Origin: Glebionis coronaria
Taxonomy: Eukaryota; Streptophyta; Magnoliopsida; Asterales; Asteraceae
Assembly: GCA_025667525.1 (NCBI GenBank)
Contig: CM046876.1
Location: 567,793,469-567,857,468, forward strand
Reading direction: 5' to 3'
Length of the DNA stretch: 64,000 nucleotides
The notes under the pieces were generated by a model, which did no database searches, was not told the origin of the DNA, and saw only the letters and a list, made by a program, of their open reading frames with translations. This document shows, piece after piece, positions 11,490 to 21,554 of the stretch. The position numbers were made by a program, and so were the translations under genes. Position 1 is the first letter of the stretch. Each line of letters opens with the position of its first letter.

Positions 11490-13770
11490 ATGATTTCTGA
11501 GCAAATCTCTAGAAATTCGATGCGAAGCGAGGATCTTGATATAGATGATCGATACAGGCATGCTACGTTTACATAACTCTTTTGCATTTATCATTAACGA
11601 GAATGATATTAGCAGATTTGGTCAGTCTGTCGACGATGACCCAAATCGAATCAAATTCAGATGATGACCTTTGCAATAGCTAGACGTTTACTAATGTATG
11701 AGGCGATGTCTGCCTTCATAATTGCCATTAGTACAACTTCTTCAGACAAAGATACTTTTAGTCATAAAATGACATACATATAATACTTATACATACAAAT
11801 TCCAACATAACTATATCTCACAATCCTCCATATTTAGACAATCACATGTGGTCTTTAAAATATTTAACGCTATCGGCTTCTCAATTTTAATGGTCCGTAT
11901 TAACCGCGAACCCCTTTTATTATCTATATTAACCTTTTTATAAGCATCGGCTATATTTTAAATTGTTCGGCAATTTATTTTGCACCTTCATTATTAAGGA
12001 ACATGTCCTAACTGGTTCTTTATCTTTTATACATAATGTGTCGATATCTATGTTCACTTCTCATGATGATATAATTATCATGTCCATAATTCACTCAGAT
12101 ATTCTTTCTATATTATGCGTCAGTAATTACGTTCACCTTCCTGATGAAATAAATACCATAACCGTATTTATTCAAAATTCCTTCTTTATATTTTCTAAGT
12201 TTTAGTTTCGTCTCAACTATCATTTTTATCAGTTTTTCTTAGTCTGGCGTTTAAAGCGTCGATAATTATTATAATTAATTAAATAATAATTATTAAATTT
12301 TTATGAAACGTAAACGTTTTAAATTTCTTAGTTCGACCAATTATAATAAAATGTTCAAAATAAATTTGATTTTAATTATCAAGATTTTTGCTAATTTATC
12401 GAAAATAATTAATAAGATTTGTAAATGTTCGAAAAACCTTTGTTTATACTTTGGTCAAAGTTTTCTTAGTTGAAAAGCAAAATTTTCGTTTCAATTTCAA
12501 GTAATAAGTTATATAGTTTCTTAAATTCTTCTTAGGTTGTCTAGAAGTATACACAAACATTTACCCCTAAACAGAAGTTTAGTTAAATGGTTTGTGTATA
12601 AGGGAATAATCCCTTAAAATCCTTTGTTAAAACATTTGTCAAAACATATTTCTATTTCTTTTTGGTAAAATCCAAAGTCTTAAAAGGGCTTCTTAATTTT
12701 TGAAGAGTCTATATGCATATATCTTACCATTATTAATCCAACGGTCATTTTATGTAAAGGATTAAGTTTTTAATCCCTAAGCGTTAATGGTTCTAATTTT
12801 TGAAAAGTCAATATAGCTTCCATTATCTATTAATCACACGGTTAAATCATGTAAAGTATTAAGTCTTAATTCTCATGTTAATTATTCAAGGTACAAGTTT
12901 ACACTGTTCGGCCAATTCAGGGCAATCTATAAATAATTATTAACTCATTCTTATTCTTATAAACAAACATATGGTCCTTAATGATCACAAGCATGAATTT
13001 ATCGAATTACAACCTACACACGTGATTCACCAAATTTATAAATGCTACGTGTGCATTGGTCAATCCAAATGACATCACGTGAAACTCATAATGTTCATCA
13101 CAAGTACCGGATATAGTGATTGGAATAGATAATCTTTTCCGCAGATGCGAAGTTGATGATAACCATGCCATGGATCAAATTGTTAGAACCTTGTAAATGA
13201 TCGAACAAATCTTCCATTTCGAGTTATGGATTTCGTTTTCGATTGTCAATTTAATCAATCACAGTAATCTAATATAAGGAAAGATAACACCATAGCTCTT
13301 CAGGATGACAGGCTTGGTATAATAAAATCTTTCTCCGACAATGCTCAGTTGCACGGTAATTCCTTTAATTTAGATGGTGCTGACGTACAGTGCACAAGCC
13401 ATAGGTGCAGCACCGGGAATATAATCAAATACCAAATTCTACTTGCCTTAATGGCAAAAGTCCAGGTAATTCACCAACAAAAACTTCCTAAAGTTTCAGA
13501 TAAGATAAATATCTTTTAATAAATTCATATTAGGTTCTTTCTAGATTATAATATCTATGACTAATTCACAACCATTCACGGTATAATCTCAAGTCTAAAT
13601 GCAGGATACGGGCATCCGTCAAGAATTATTTAGATCACTTTTGATAATCAACATCTTATCATTTAGGGAATTCTACTCGAGTTCCCGTCAATTAAGACAA
13701 TGTCGTCATGTCATAATCAATCAATCCATTCCACTGGCACTATCAACTTTCCAGTTTTATTGCCGTCGAT
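11490..13770 (-). pseudogene. Decayed pol of element C (integrase, RT and protease remnants)
   Basis: There is no open frame, but DNA similarity to the pol of B is visible by eye in the right order. The part at 11510-11670 matches the integrase core of B at about 4680-4850 (for example GACGATGACCCAAAT against ACGATAACCCAAAT). The part at 13030-13110 matches the RT segment around FGLTNAP. The part at 13140-13260 matches the RT region near DLFDQLQ. The part at 13340-13500 matches the RT N-terminal and linker region, and about 13690-13740 matches the protease end (ATCAATCAATCCATTCC). Stops and indels are dense throughout, so no product can be made. A translated search against chromovirus pol would confirm the order. 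Confidence 0.7.
12575..12965. other. Interior of element C without recognisable coding
   Basis: The stretch is AT-rich, with two related segments of the form TTTTTGAAGAGTC/TTTTTGAAAAGTC followed by ATATAGC-like sequence (about 12695-12720 and 12795-12815), which look like a degenerate direct duplication. I see no motif I can name; it probably lay within the RNase H to integrase part of the ancestral pol. Confidence 0.35.
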
Positions 13771-15040
13771 AAGATGTGAACTTCTCAAAAGACCAATAAT
13801 AACTCATAATCCTTCACAAATTCAAGGATATCTGGAGACACAACTACTATTAAAAGAGTAAGGTCAATGCATAATCTACGCGAGAGAATTTCAAATCAGA
13901 TACAGACGAAAACATTTAACGAATAGGAATATATCCCATGTTTTCATAATTTGAGTACGCATTCGAAAGCTCCTCGGATCGTTACCCAGGTCATTCAAAT
14001 GAAATCAAATCAAAAGAAATGATAAGATCGTCGATACATCCAGTCGGGTATCAACACTCGGTAATCAAATACCTTTCCTAAAAATCTCACTACGGGAGAA
14101 TTGGACAAGAAAGAATTGTCAATTGTCAAATAAGACAATTTCCACAGATGAGTAAATTCAACTCAAAAGAATAGGTGCTACAGGCACATGTGTAGGTGTC
14201 CCTAACACTATGTCCTTATTTTTCACTTCTTGCAGATCTCATTAAAATTTAATCTTTCACAATCTTCAAAGATAATGTAGTGTTTATTATTCAGTTTTAT
14301 GGTGACTACTAATCAGCCTTGCATAGTCCATTCCAAATTGTATGTAGGCGCGCAACTATATACAATTTCAAGATTTACGATGCAATTACTCAGTTCGTCA
14401 AAATTTTATCATCATGTTTATAATAAAACATTTTCATGCTTAATTCTTAAATAAGAATTCAAAAAATAAATTTACAAAGATTTTCTTTGTTATGGAAATA
14501 ATTAGGTTTTCCAAGGTGTTTTATAAACAACTTCGTTTCGATAACAATCACTTATAAATCTCACTTTGAATAATCCTTATAGTGATGAAAATTCAATTTT
14601 CTCAAAGGATACGGTTTTAACTTTATAAAAACTATTAGTGATCTGCAAAGGAGTGATGAAGAGTTGTTCACCGAGAACTAACTATAATATGATAGGAAAT
14701 GAGCTTTAGCCAAATAATCATGAGGTTCATGATCTCGATGGCACTCAAAAGAATAATGCACAACGCAACTCAAATCGAGATGAGTACTTGTTCAATGGTT
14801 GCATCACTAATGCGAACATTAGGATGAAGCAATAAAAGATAGATAACATCGATACATGTAGAATTTAGCAATCAAAGATAGTCTTTTCATTAATCACAAA
14901 CAAGTCAAATTGTACCGTAACACATTACGTGTCACTATGTCATACAATTCTCAGAACTCATCCTACCAACTGATATCTCAGTTAAGTTAGGGATTATTTT
15001 TTTTTAAAAGATACCACGATAAACACTAATCTACAAGAGT
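13771..15040. other. Interior of element C, gag-protease side, no frame
   Basis: By position this should be the decayed protease and gag C-terminal region. No open frame or clear domain is visible. Scattered stretches are too short for a reliable call. Confidence 0.35.
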
Positions 15041-15170
15041 CATTAGGTGTCCTATCTGTCCCGGAAGATCCATCGGTCCCAATTTCAGAAGAAGATTTCT
15101 TCAATTTATTTGTTGGACACTGGGCATCCTCATTAGTGGACAATGGCCTAGAAACAACCCTTAACACGAA
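15040..15170 (-). pseudogene. Possible gag zinc-knuckle remnant of element C
   Basis: On the - strand a short open stretch contains Cys-Phe, Gly-His and Cys-Pro pairs in zinc-knuckle-like spacing, with one frame change, followed by a Lys/Ser/Asp-rich stretch. It lies where gag should be, between the primer binding site and the protease remnant. The call is tentative. Confidence 0.4.
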
Positions 15171-16103
15171 CTACCAATCGATCAAAACCTTATAATTCAA
15201 TCACAGAACTTAACAAATTCCTCTTATCAATCTCATATTCCATACAAGTTAAATTTTACTTCATTCAAGTTTTAACAAATTTTATACTCAATTCAATATC
15301 CTACCTCATATTCCAATACTTTCAATCTTATTCTTAGGCCTTAATAGGCAATAAAAGCTCGATATGAACAACACTTAATTTCCAATCCTATTAGCTCTTA
15401 CAAAAACAATTATCAAATGAGTCACTAGTACGAAATGACTTGATCATTCAACTAGACTTCTCGGAAAGGTATTAGTGGCATGAGGCCTTTGGGTAATGGT
15501 TCCAATGACAGCCTCAAGTGCAACATTCACCCTTTCGATTTCAAATTTAAGAATTGGATGACAACGAATCATATGACATCTTTCTAGGTGGTAACGTTTT
15601 GTCAAACTCCACTCTATAAGGAAAGATCGTCATGACATCGATATCAGTTTTAATCTCGCCAATTCTTTTTCAATATCACAATCAACTAATATCTACATTT
15701 CTACGAATATCAACCATTTGTTGGGATCATAAATATCCACAACTTGGTTTAGATCTAGGATAGCTAGAATTCCTACGAGAATAGCTTCGATTAATTTACT
15801 AGGGGATTTAGGGTTACTTGTGATAATCGACGTCGTATAAATACCTCGTATAAAAATCAAAATAATCATCAAACAATCATGTAATAAAATTACATCATAT
15901 ATATATATATATGTAATCCAAGTTATATATATATAAAAATAACACTTCTCAGTCTTGGCCTTGTCGGTAACTCGGGAATTCTTCGGCACCGTTATAGTCA
16001 AAAGATTTTTAGACATTTTTAGAAAAATGTTTTTAGTAAAAAGATTTTGAAAAGTTTTATTCAAAACCTTCGTTTTAAAAATCTTTCGTTCTCTATAACG
16101 AGA
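15170..16103. other. Leader and gag region of element C, no usable frame
   Basis: This stretch should hold gag and the 5' leader. I see a TA microsatellite at about 15895-15935 and a - strand frame at 15693-16142 that crosses into the LTR, which I take as chance. No gag homology is readable by eye. Confidence 0.4.
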
Positions 16104-16115
16104 GCTCTGGTACCA
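16104..16115 (-). other. Primer binding site of element C
   Basis: The element strand reads TGGTACCAGAGC, three bases from the LTR. This is the initiator-Met tRNA site TGGTATCAGAGC with one change. Confidence 0.8.
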
Positions 16116-16118
16116 AAC

Positions 16119-19100
16119 TGTAACACCCCCAAATTTATACAACTTAGTACAGCGGAAGACTAGTTGGTGTTACGGGATAGCACATTACTCACATCATAGA
16201 CAACGCTTAAAAATCGCGTCGTTTAATAATAAAGCATTTCCATTCATAAATAATCAAAGTTACATAGGTCCCAAGTCATTGTATATAATACAGGTTTTAC
16301 AAATCATTTGAATGGAAATAAGTATTTAGGTGCGGGCCATGAATTCTTGTTGTCTTCCCGAGAATTACCTTCAAGTACCTGAGATAAAACATGTTAAAAG
16401 AAAAGGGTCAGCGATAACGCCGAGTGAATTCATAGAGTTTAATAAAATCCATCAATATAATATCAGTATAAAATTATTACTGAGAAATCATTTTGTACAA
16501 ATCATTTTAATAGGCCATAAAATAGCCAAAGTCATTATATACAAATCCTTATCGAAAATCATAATATAGGCATTTGTCTTAAAAATCATTATACGAGCCA
16601 ATGTCGTAAAAACATCATACAATACGTCTTATGACGTTGTATAAAATCAAATAAAAACCGTTATATGAATATGGTTATGAAAACCAAAACACAAACATAA
16701 TATCAATAGTATGACCCTGTATTGCTAGTCAGGCAATATTTCGTAATTCGGAGCGTCTATTAGTATTTTGTAAATCTTGGATTATTATAAGCCGCATGAC
16801 ATTGTTACCTTACTAAACCAACAACGGGTAGCTAACCCGATACCAAATTTGCCCATCTAAAGTAGCGTGTCATCACAAAGGTCACGTTATGGAAATCTTC
16901 TCATACATAAATTCGCTTACCAATCAATGTGGCACGACGGGGATCAACCGTCAAGGCGCGAACTGGGGTGATCGTCCCCAAATAGTACTATTAAATGCAT
17001 AAGCGTCTACCAACTCCCGGTAGTTCACAATTCATGATAATGGGACTTTTAGTGACATAACCTAACTTTAATAATCCATTTTATTTCATCTATCGGGTCC
17101 ATTAATCATTTATCGGGTCATACAATCGGGTCATTCAATCATTCGGGTCCAAAATCAATAAACAAACAATCGGGACAAATGGTGTCCTATTTTATAAAAC
17201 TAACATGTTATCTCCCTCGCGGGTTTATAAAACATTTATAAAAACATTTAAAAGAGTGCGAGGCTATGAACTCACGTTGATATGGGAAGGCGGGTTATCG
17301 GCAATTCGGATGTACGGTACGTGCTTCAATCACGGAAACCTAGACAAATAATACTCGGTCTTAGACGTTTGTCCAATGACTTTATAAAAATAACAAGTAT
17401 GTATACATATGATGATTATATATATATGATGATCAAGTGGGTTTACATATTCTCGTTTAATCATTTTAGTGTTATATGTCGATAACTTCTATATGAGTTT
17501 ACTAGTTTTACCCATTTACGTGTCTTAAGTCCAATAAGGTTATTATAAGTTATTTAACTTATTTTAATCCATTTTGTACTTATATTATCAGTACTTAAAC
17601 TTTACAAGTTGGGCCCAAATGGGTTAAGTCCAATAATAAGTTTATAAGTGTTTTAGTCCATTTTTGTTGTATTATTAGTCCAATAACGTTAATATAGTCC
17701 GTTAACGTCCGTATGCCCTATAGTTCGGGTTTTATCGGTTTTTACTTGTTATACATGTCTATATATCAGTATATAAGTTTTATAAAGTTTACATTAGACG
17801 GGTCCAACCATCTAAGTTTTATTTAACAAAAACGTTAATTTTACGGCGATAGCCGAAAAAGTCGTAAAAATCATGTTTATAGTTTTATAACTTATAAAAC
17901 TTAACAAGTTACCATTTTTATAATTTATACACTTATTTAACCTTTTACATACTTATATAAATAAAATCCATAAGTTAGTGGGTTTTTATTTTACATTTTA
18001 TACTATTAAATTTTGAGTGCTTATATAATAGTAATATACTTTAATTTCCAAAATCTGATTTTTATTTTCATTTTCACAAAAACTGCCATATCTTGAGTTC
18101 TATATGGAGATAGAAGCTAAACTTTTTATCACATAAACTACATGATATGTTCTACATTTAACTCTTCTATAGTTACTGTTGAATCATCTTCTAAATATTT
18201 TCTAAAAATCGTCCAAAACAGTAACCTCAGATTTATACCCTAAACTTGTTTTGATCATATCTCACTCATTACTTTGATTCCATTGCATGGCCAACTCTCA
18301 CATGTGTAAAAGACCCATATCTTACTGTAAATCCATCCTACTTCATCATTTTATCAGTTCATGACTTGCTTCTTTACTGTTTTATACAGCCATCAAATTT
18401 AGACAAGATTTTATCCTTGTTTCTTATAGTTTTTTACCTTTTTAATCATATTTATCAACACCAAATCCCCACATAACATTTTTATCATCATATAATCATC
18501 ATATACATATACAATAGGAAATAAAATAACATGTTTACATAATCAAAATAACAAGAAGTTGAGGAGGACAATCTTTATACCACCATGATGATGTAGGTTG
18601 TGATCAAAACATGGATTTGGATGGAGAAACTTGTGATGCACCAAGACCATCTTCATGACCACCAATCTTCATAAACTCCTTGTGGAAAATAAGCCCCAAG
18701 ACACCATGAATACTCCTCCATGGATGTTATAATCACCACCATTCAAGAGAGCTTCAAGAGGGCTTCAACATATGTGTAAATAACACATGATTTTGTGGTT
18801 GGAATTGATCAAAAGTGGTGTTGGATGATGAATATGGGACGACACTTTGGAGCTAGAGAGAGAGAGTTTGTGTGTGGTATTGCATGAGTGGAGAATGGAA
18901 GTGAAAACTAGTTGCTAGTTTTCAAGTTAGTGGAAGTGTAAGTTGCTTAAAGAGTAAGCATGGCTTACACATGTAAGCTTTGAACTAACATGATGCCACA
19001 TCTTATGGTGTGGTGTCATGTGTGCCGTCCAACTTAAGCTAGTGGGGTGGGACAATGTATTTTGTCCCATCTCACTAGTTTACGGGTATTTCTCGATTCT

Positions 19101-19564
19101 AGTTTCCTCGATTTGCGTGCCCTCGGGTCGTTTTACGAAAAACGTTTTTATAAATTATGAATCAACGTTACAAAACGAATCTTATAAAAATTGTCTCATC
19201 AAAAACGGAGTTCGAAAACGTAAATACGTAATCCTAAGGTTTCCGGTTTAGTCGTAAAGGACGTTAAAATAAAATCGTAAGTCCTAATCTCTTCTCGTAA
19301 ATTTGTAAGTTTATGAACTATCACATATTTAAAACTCCAAAATAATATTCACGGATAAATTTATTTTCTGAAATGTCGGACTGTCATATCTAAACGTAAG
19401 CACGTAACGTTGAATCCTCCGGTTTAGACGTAGTCGATGCTACTCCAAGACGTAAATCCAAATTTCTTCCCAAAAATATGTGAGTTCATATTGTAACATT
19501 AAAATAATGTTTTTAAATAATATTCGAGAATAAAATATCAACCATAAATTGACGGATTGTCACA
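16119..19564 (-). repeat. 5' LTR of element C
   Basis: Partner of 7122-10578. It lacks 12 bases near 19386 that the other copy has. The last bases, TTGTCACA, are followed at once by the CTAAT duplication. Confidence 0.95.
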
Positions 19565-19569
19565 CTAAT
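19565..19569. repeat. Target site duplication of element C, right copy (CTAAT)
   Basis: Exact copy of 7117-7121. The protease coding of B continues directly after it. Confidence 0.94.
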
Positions 19570-20057
19570 GTTCTTAGCATAAGTAGTAGAAATAACCGAG
19601 TGAGTAGCACCCGTATCGAAAAGAACACATGCAACACGACCATACATATACAAGATTCCAGTGATGGTACCTGTAGACTTGTTGGCCTGGTCTCGAGATG
19701 TCGTGTAGACACGCCCGACAGTAGGAGGCGGCTTGGTATCAGCATGTCCTGATGTACCCTCCATCTCGCCCTTACGGCAATCCTTCATAATATGGCCAGG
19801 AAGACCACACTTGAAGCACGCATCAATATTACGGCGACATGGTCCTGGGTGCCTACGGTGGCAAGTAGAGCAAAGAGGATGAGTGTATCCTCTAGCAGGT
19901 GCTCTGGCTGGCTGAGGACCTGATAAAACATTTTACATGAGACATAATAGTTGGGTACAAAGGACGAAGCGGATAATCGTAAGATTGAATACCAGTGATA
20001 GCTGGACGGCTAGGCTGCGAACCTCTCTGGTTCTGGTCCCTACCGTTTCCATGGTTC

Positions 20058-20132
20058 CTGGTAGAAGTTTGCTTAAAGTGTCAGAATATGAGTCATAACA
20101 TAAAACATAAGGAATTTCGTAAGTATTAAGAC
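20058..20132 (-). other. Intron-like segment 2 in gag of element B (75 nt)
   Basis: On the element strand it runs from GTCTTAATAC to CTTCTACCAG, flanked by ...AACAGCAG and GAACCATGG. Read through, it gives a stop at once (AGG TCT TAA). Removed, the frame continues in the same phase as at intron-like segment 1. It shares a 15-base string, ATAACATAAAACATA on the + strand, with the sequence just before the gag start (21104-21118). Confidence 0.6.
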
Positions 20133-20282
20133 CTGCTGTTGCTGGATTGCCCGGCGTTGTTACGGTAATTGTCATTACCGCCACGCCTATCCGTAGCAGA
20201 TCGGTCATTAGTCTGACCATTTCCATTGGGCTGATGAGGCTGCTGCTGAGTAGCCGGCTGAGACCGGTCCCCAGTTTTCTGC

Positions 20283-20364
20283 CTGGAAGATACAGTTTAA
20301 GAGATGAATAATTGACATACGGAAAGATATACGGATTGATCACCGCTTGAATACGAAGGTTTAC
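20283..20364 (-). other. Intron-like segment 1 in gag of element B (82 nt)
   Basis: On the element strand it runs from GTAAACCTTC to GTATCTTCCAG, after ...GACAAGAG and before GCAGAAAACTGG. Its length is not a multiple of three, and taking it out restores the gag frame into the next basic, Gln/Asn-rich block. It is AT-rich, with a pyrimidine-rich 3' end and a plausible branch sequence (CTTAAAC). Confidence 0.62.
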
Positions 20365-21095
20365 CTCTTGTCGGGTCTTTCAGCTTCCCCGAACTCATCC
20401 CTCTCCTGCAGCATCTCCAGTTTTCGTGCTGCATCGGCCACTTGTGCTACAGTATTGAACGTAGCACACACCAGATTGTTTGCGACCGATGTGCGAAGAG
20501 CCCATCTGAAGTGATGTGCCTGCTCTTCAGGAGTACCTGCTGCCGCACCAAGGAAACCAGCCAAGCAAAGAAAGCGCTGCATAAACTCATTGCTATTCTC
20601 CCCATCTCTCTGACGGATCCCATGGTACTCTCTCTTGAGCTTGTCCTGCTCAGCCTTGGGAAAGAACTGCTCCATCACCCTGTCCTTAAACTGAGCCCAA
20701 GTCAAACCAGCAACCCACTCATCACCACCTTCAGATTGCATCAAAGCTAACCACCAGTTGAGTACATCGCCTTCGAACCGATAGCATGCCAACCTCGCCT
20801 TGTATGCGGGGTCACAGCCCAAAGCGTTGAAGATCTTCTCAATGTGAGCCAACCAGCTTTCAACATCGCTGGGGCTATCTGTCTTCTCAAAAGCTCGAGG
20901 GCGGAGCTTGTTGAATCTCTCCAGCCATACTGCTAATGTCACTGGAGGAGGAGGAGGAGGTGGCTGATTGTGCTGCTGCTGATTGTTGGCAGCTTGAACT
21001 TCAGCCTGGATGTCATTCCTCAGTTGAGGAAGCAAAGCTTGCATGGCAGCCTGAATTGCAGCATTGAGCTGCTCCTGTTCGCGTGTGAGAACCAT

Positions 21096-21537
21096 CTAAC
21101 AGTATAACATAAAACATATGATTAACAGTTCAAAACATAAAAATATAAAATATATATACATGAAAAAAAATTTATACTAAAAATTTCACGAGAAAAAATT
21201 TTATGCAAGAAAATTTTTGTATGAATGCATGATGCAGTTTTATGAAAACTTTGGATGCTCGAGAGTGAACGCCTCTGGTCAGTTCACCCAAAACAAAAGA
21301 CATATCGAGGGGACGCCTATGGGTCGGTCCCAAATCTAAAAGTTTCGATAAAACACATGCGACTAAATAGGGCCAGTCCTGTACCAACCATTACTTAGTC
21401 AAAAACCCTGTAACAATGACATATATATGCATGCTTAAAAATGATGAATGCATGAAAACAACTGTCAGTTCTAGGAAGACCGTAGTGACTACCCACTAAT
21501 CACAGGTCATATTTGAGAGCCTACAGGTCGAAGCCTT
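21096..21537. other. 5' leader of element B
   Basis: This is noncoding sequence between gag and the primer binding site. The bases next to the gag ATG read TATACTGTTAG|ATGG on the element strand, which would also serve as a splice acceptor. Nothing else is recognisable. Confidence 0.6.
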
Positions 21538-21550
21538 GGCTCTGATACCA
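21538..21550 (-). other. Primer binding site of element B (initiator Met tRNA type)
   Basis: The element strand reads TGGTATCAGAGCC, four bases from the LTR, complementary to the 3' end of initiator Met tRNA. It fixes the orientation of B. Confidence 0.92.
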
Positions 21551-21554
21551 TAAT

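Larger units (their letters stand above)
7122..19564 (-). mobile_element. Element C: coding-dead Tekay-like LTR retrotransposon with intact ends, inserted in B
   Basis: C has 3,457-bp and 3,446-bp LTRs (TG...CA), perfect CTAAT duplications, a primer binding site beside the right LTR and a purine tract beside the left LTR, so it runs on the - strand. Its 5.5-kb interior (10579-16118) has no meaningful reading frame. On the - strand it does align by eye, in order, with gag zinc knuckle, protease end, RT and integrase of a B-like element. The LTRs differ by about 35 substitutions and a 12-bp deletion (about 1%). Young ends with an old interior indicate a non-autonomous element mobilised in trans. 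Confidence 0.9.
19565..21095 (-). pseudogene. gag and protease start of element B, interrupted by intron-like segments
   Basis: Gag starts at the ATG at 21095 (MVLTREQEQL) and is open to 20361. It has a Gln/Pro-rich stretch near residue 45 and the conserved Ty3-type gag core (WLERFNKLRPRAF, WWLALMQSEGGDEWVAGLTW) at about residues 55-190. The coding sense then continues in three separated blocks: 20133-20282, about 19970-20057, and 19570-19920. The last block has two metal-binding motifs, CSTCHRRHPGPC and CFKCGLPGHIMKDC, then the protease with the active site FDTGATHS at about 19590-19620. The first two gaps look like phase-2 introns, with AG|GT...CAG|G borders. The third gap is a short frame change near 19925-19970 whose nature is unclear. 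C cuts the protease just after the active site. Confidence 0.85.

Noticed and set aside
15693..16142. Minus-strand 149-codon frame at the 5' end of C
   Set aside because: It crosses from the LTR through the primer binding site into the leader, is Ile/Tyr-rich from a TA microsatellite and has no gag-like feature.
19920..19970. A third intron in gag of B
   Set aside because: The possible GT-AG spans are only 25-46 bases, below usual plant intron size, and no choice fits as well as the first two; treated as an indel of unknown origin.
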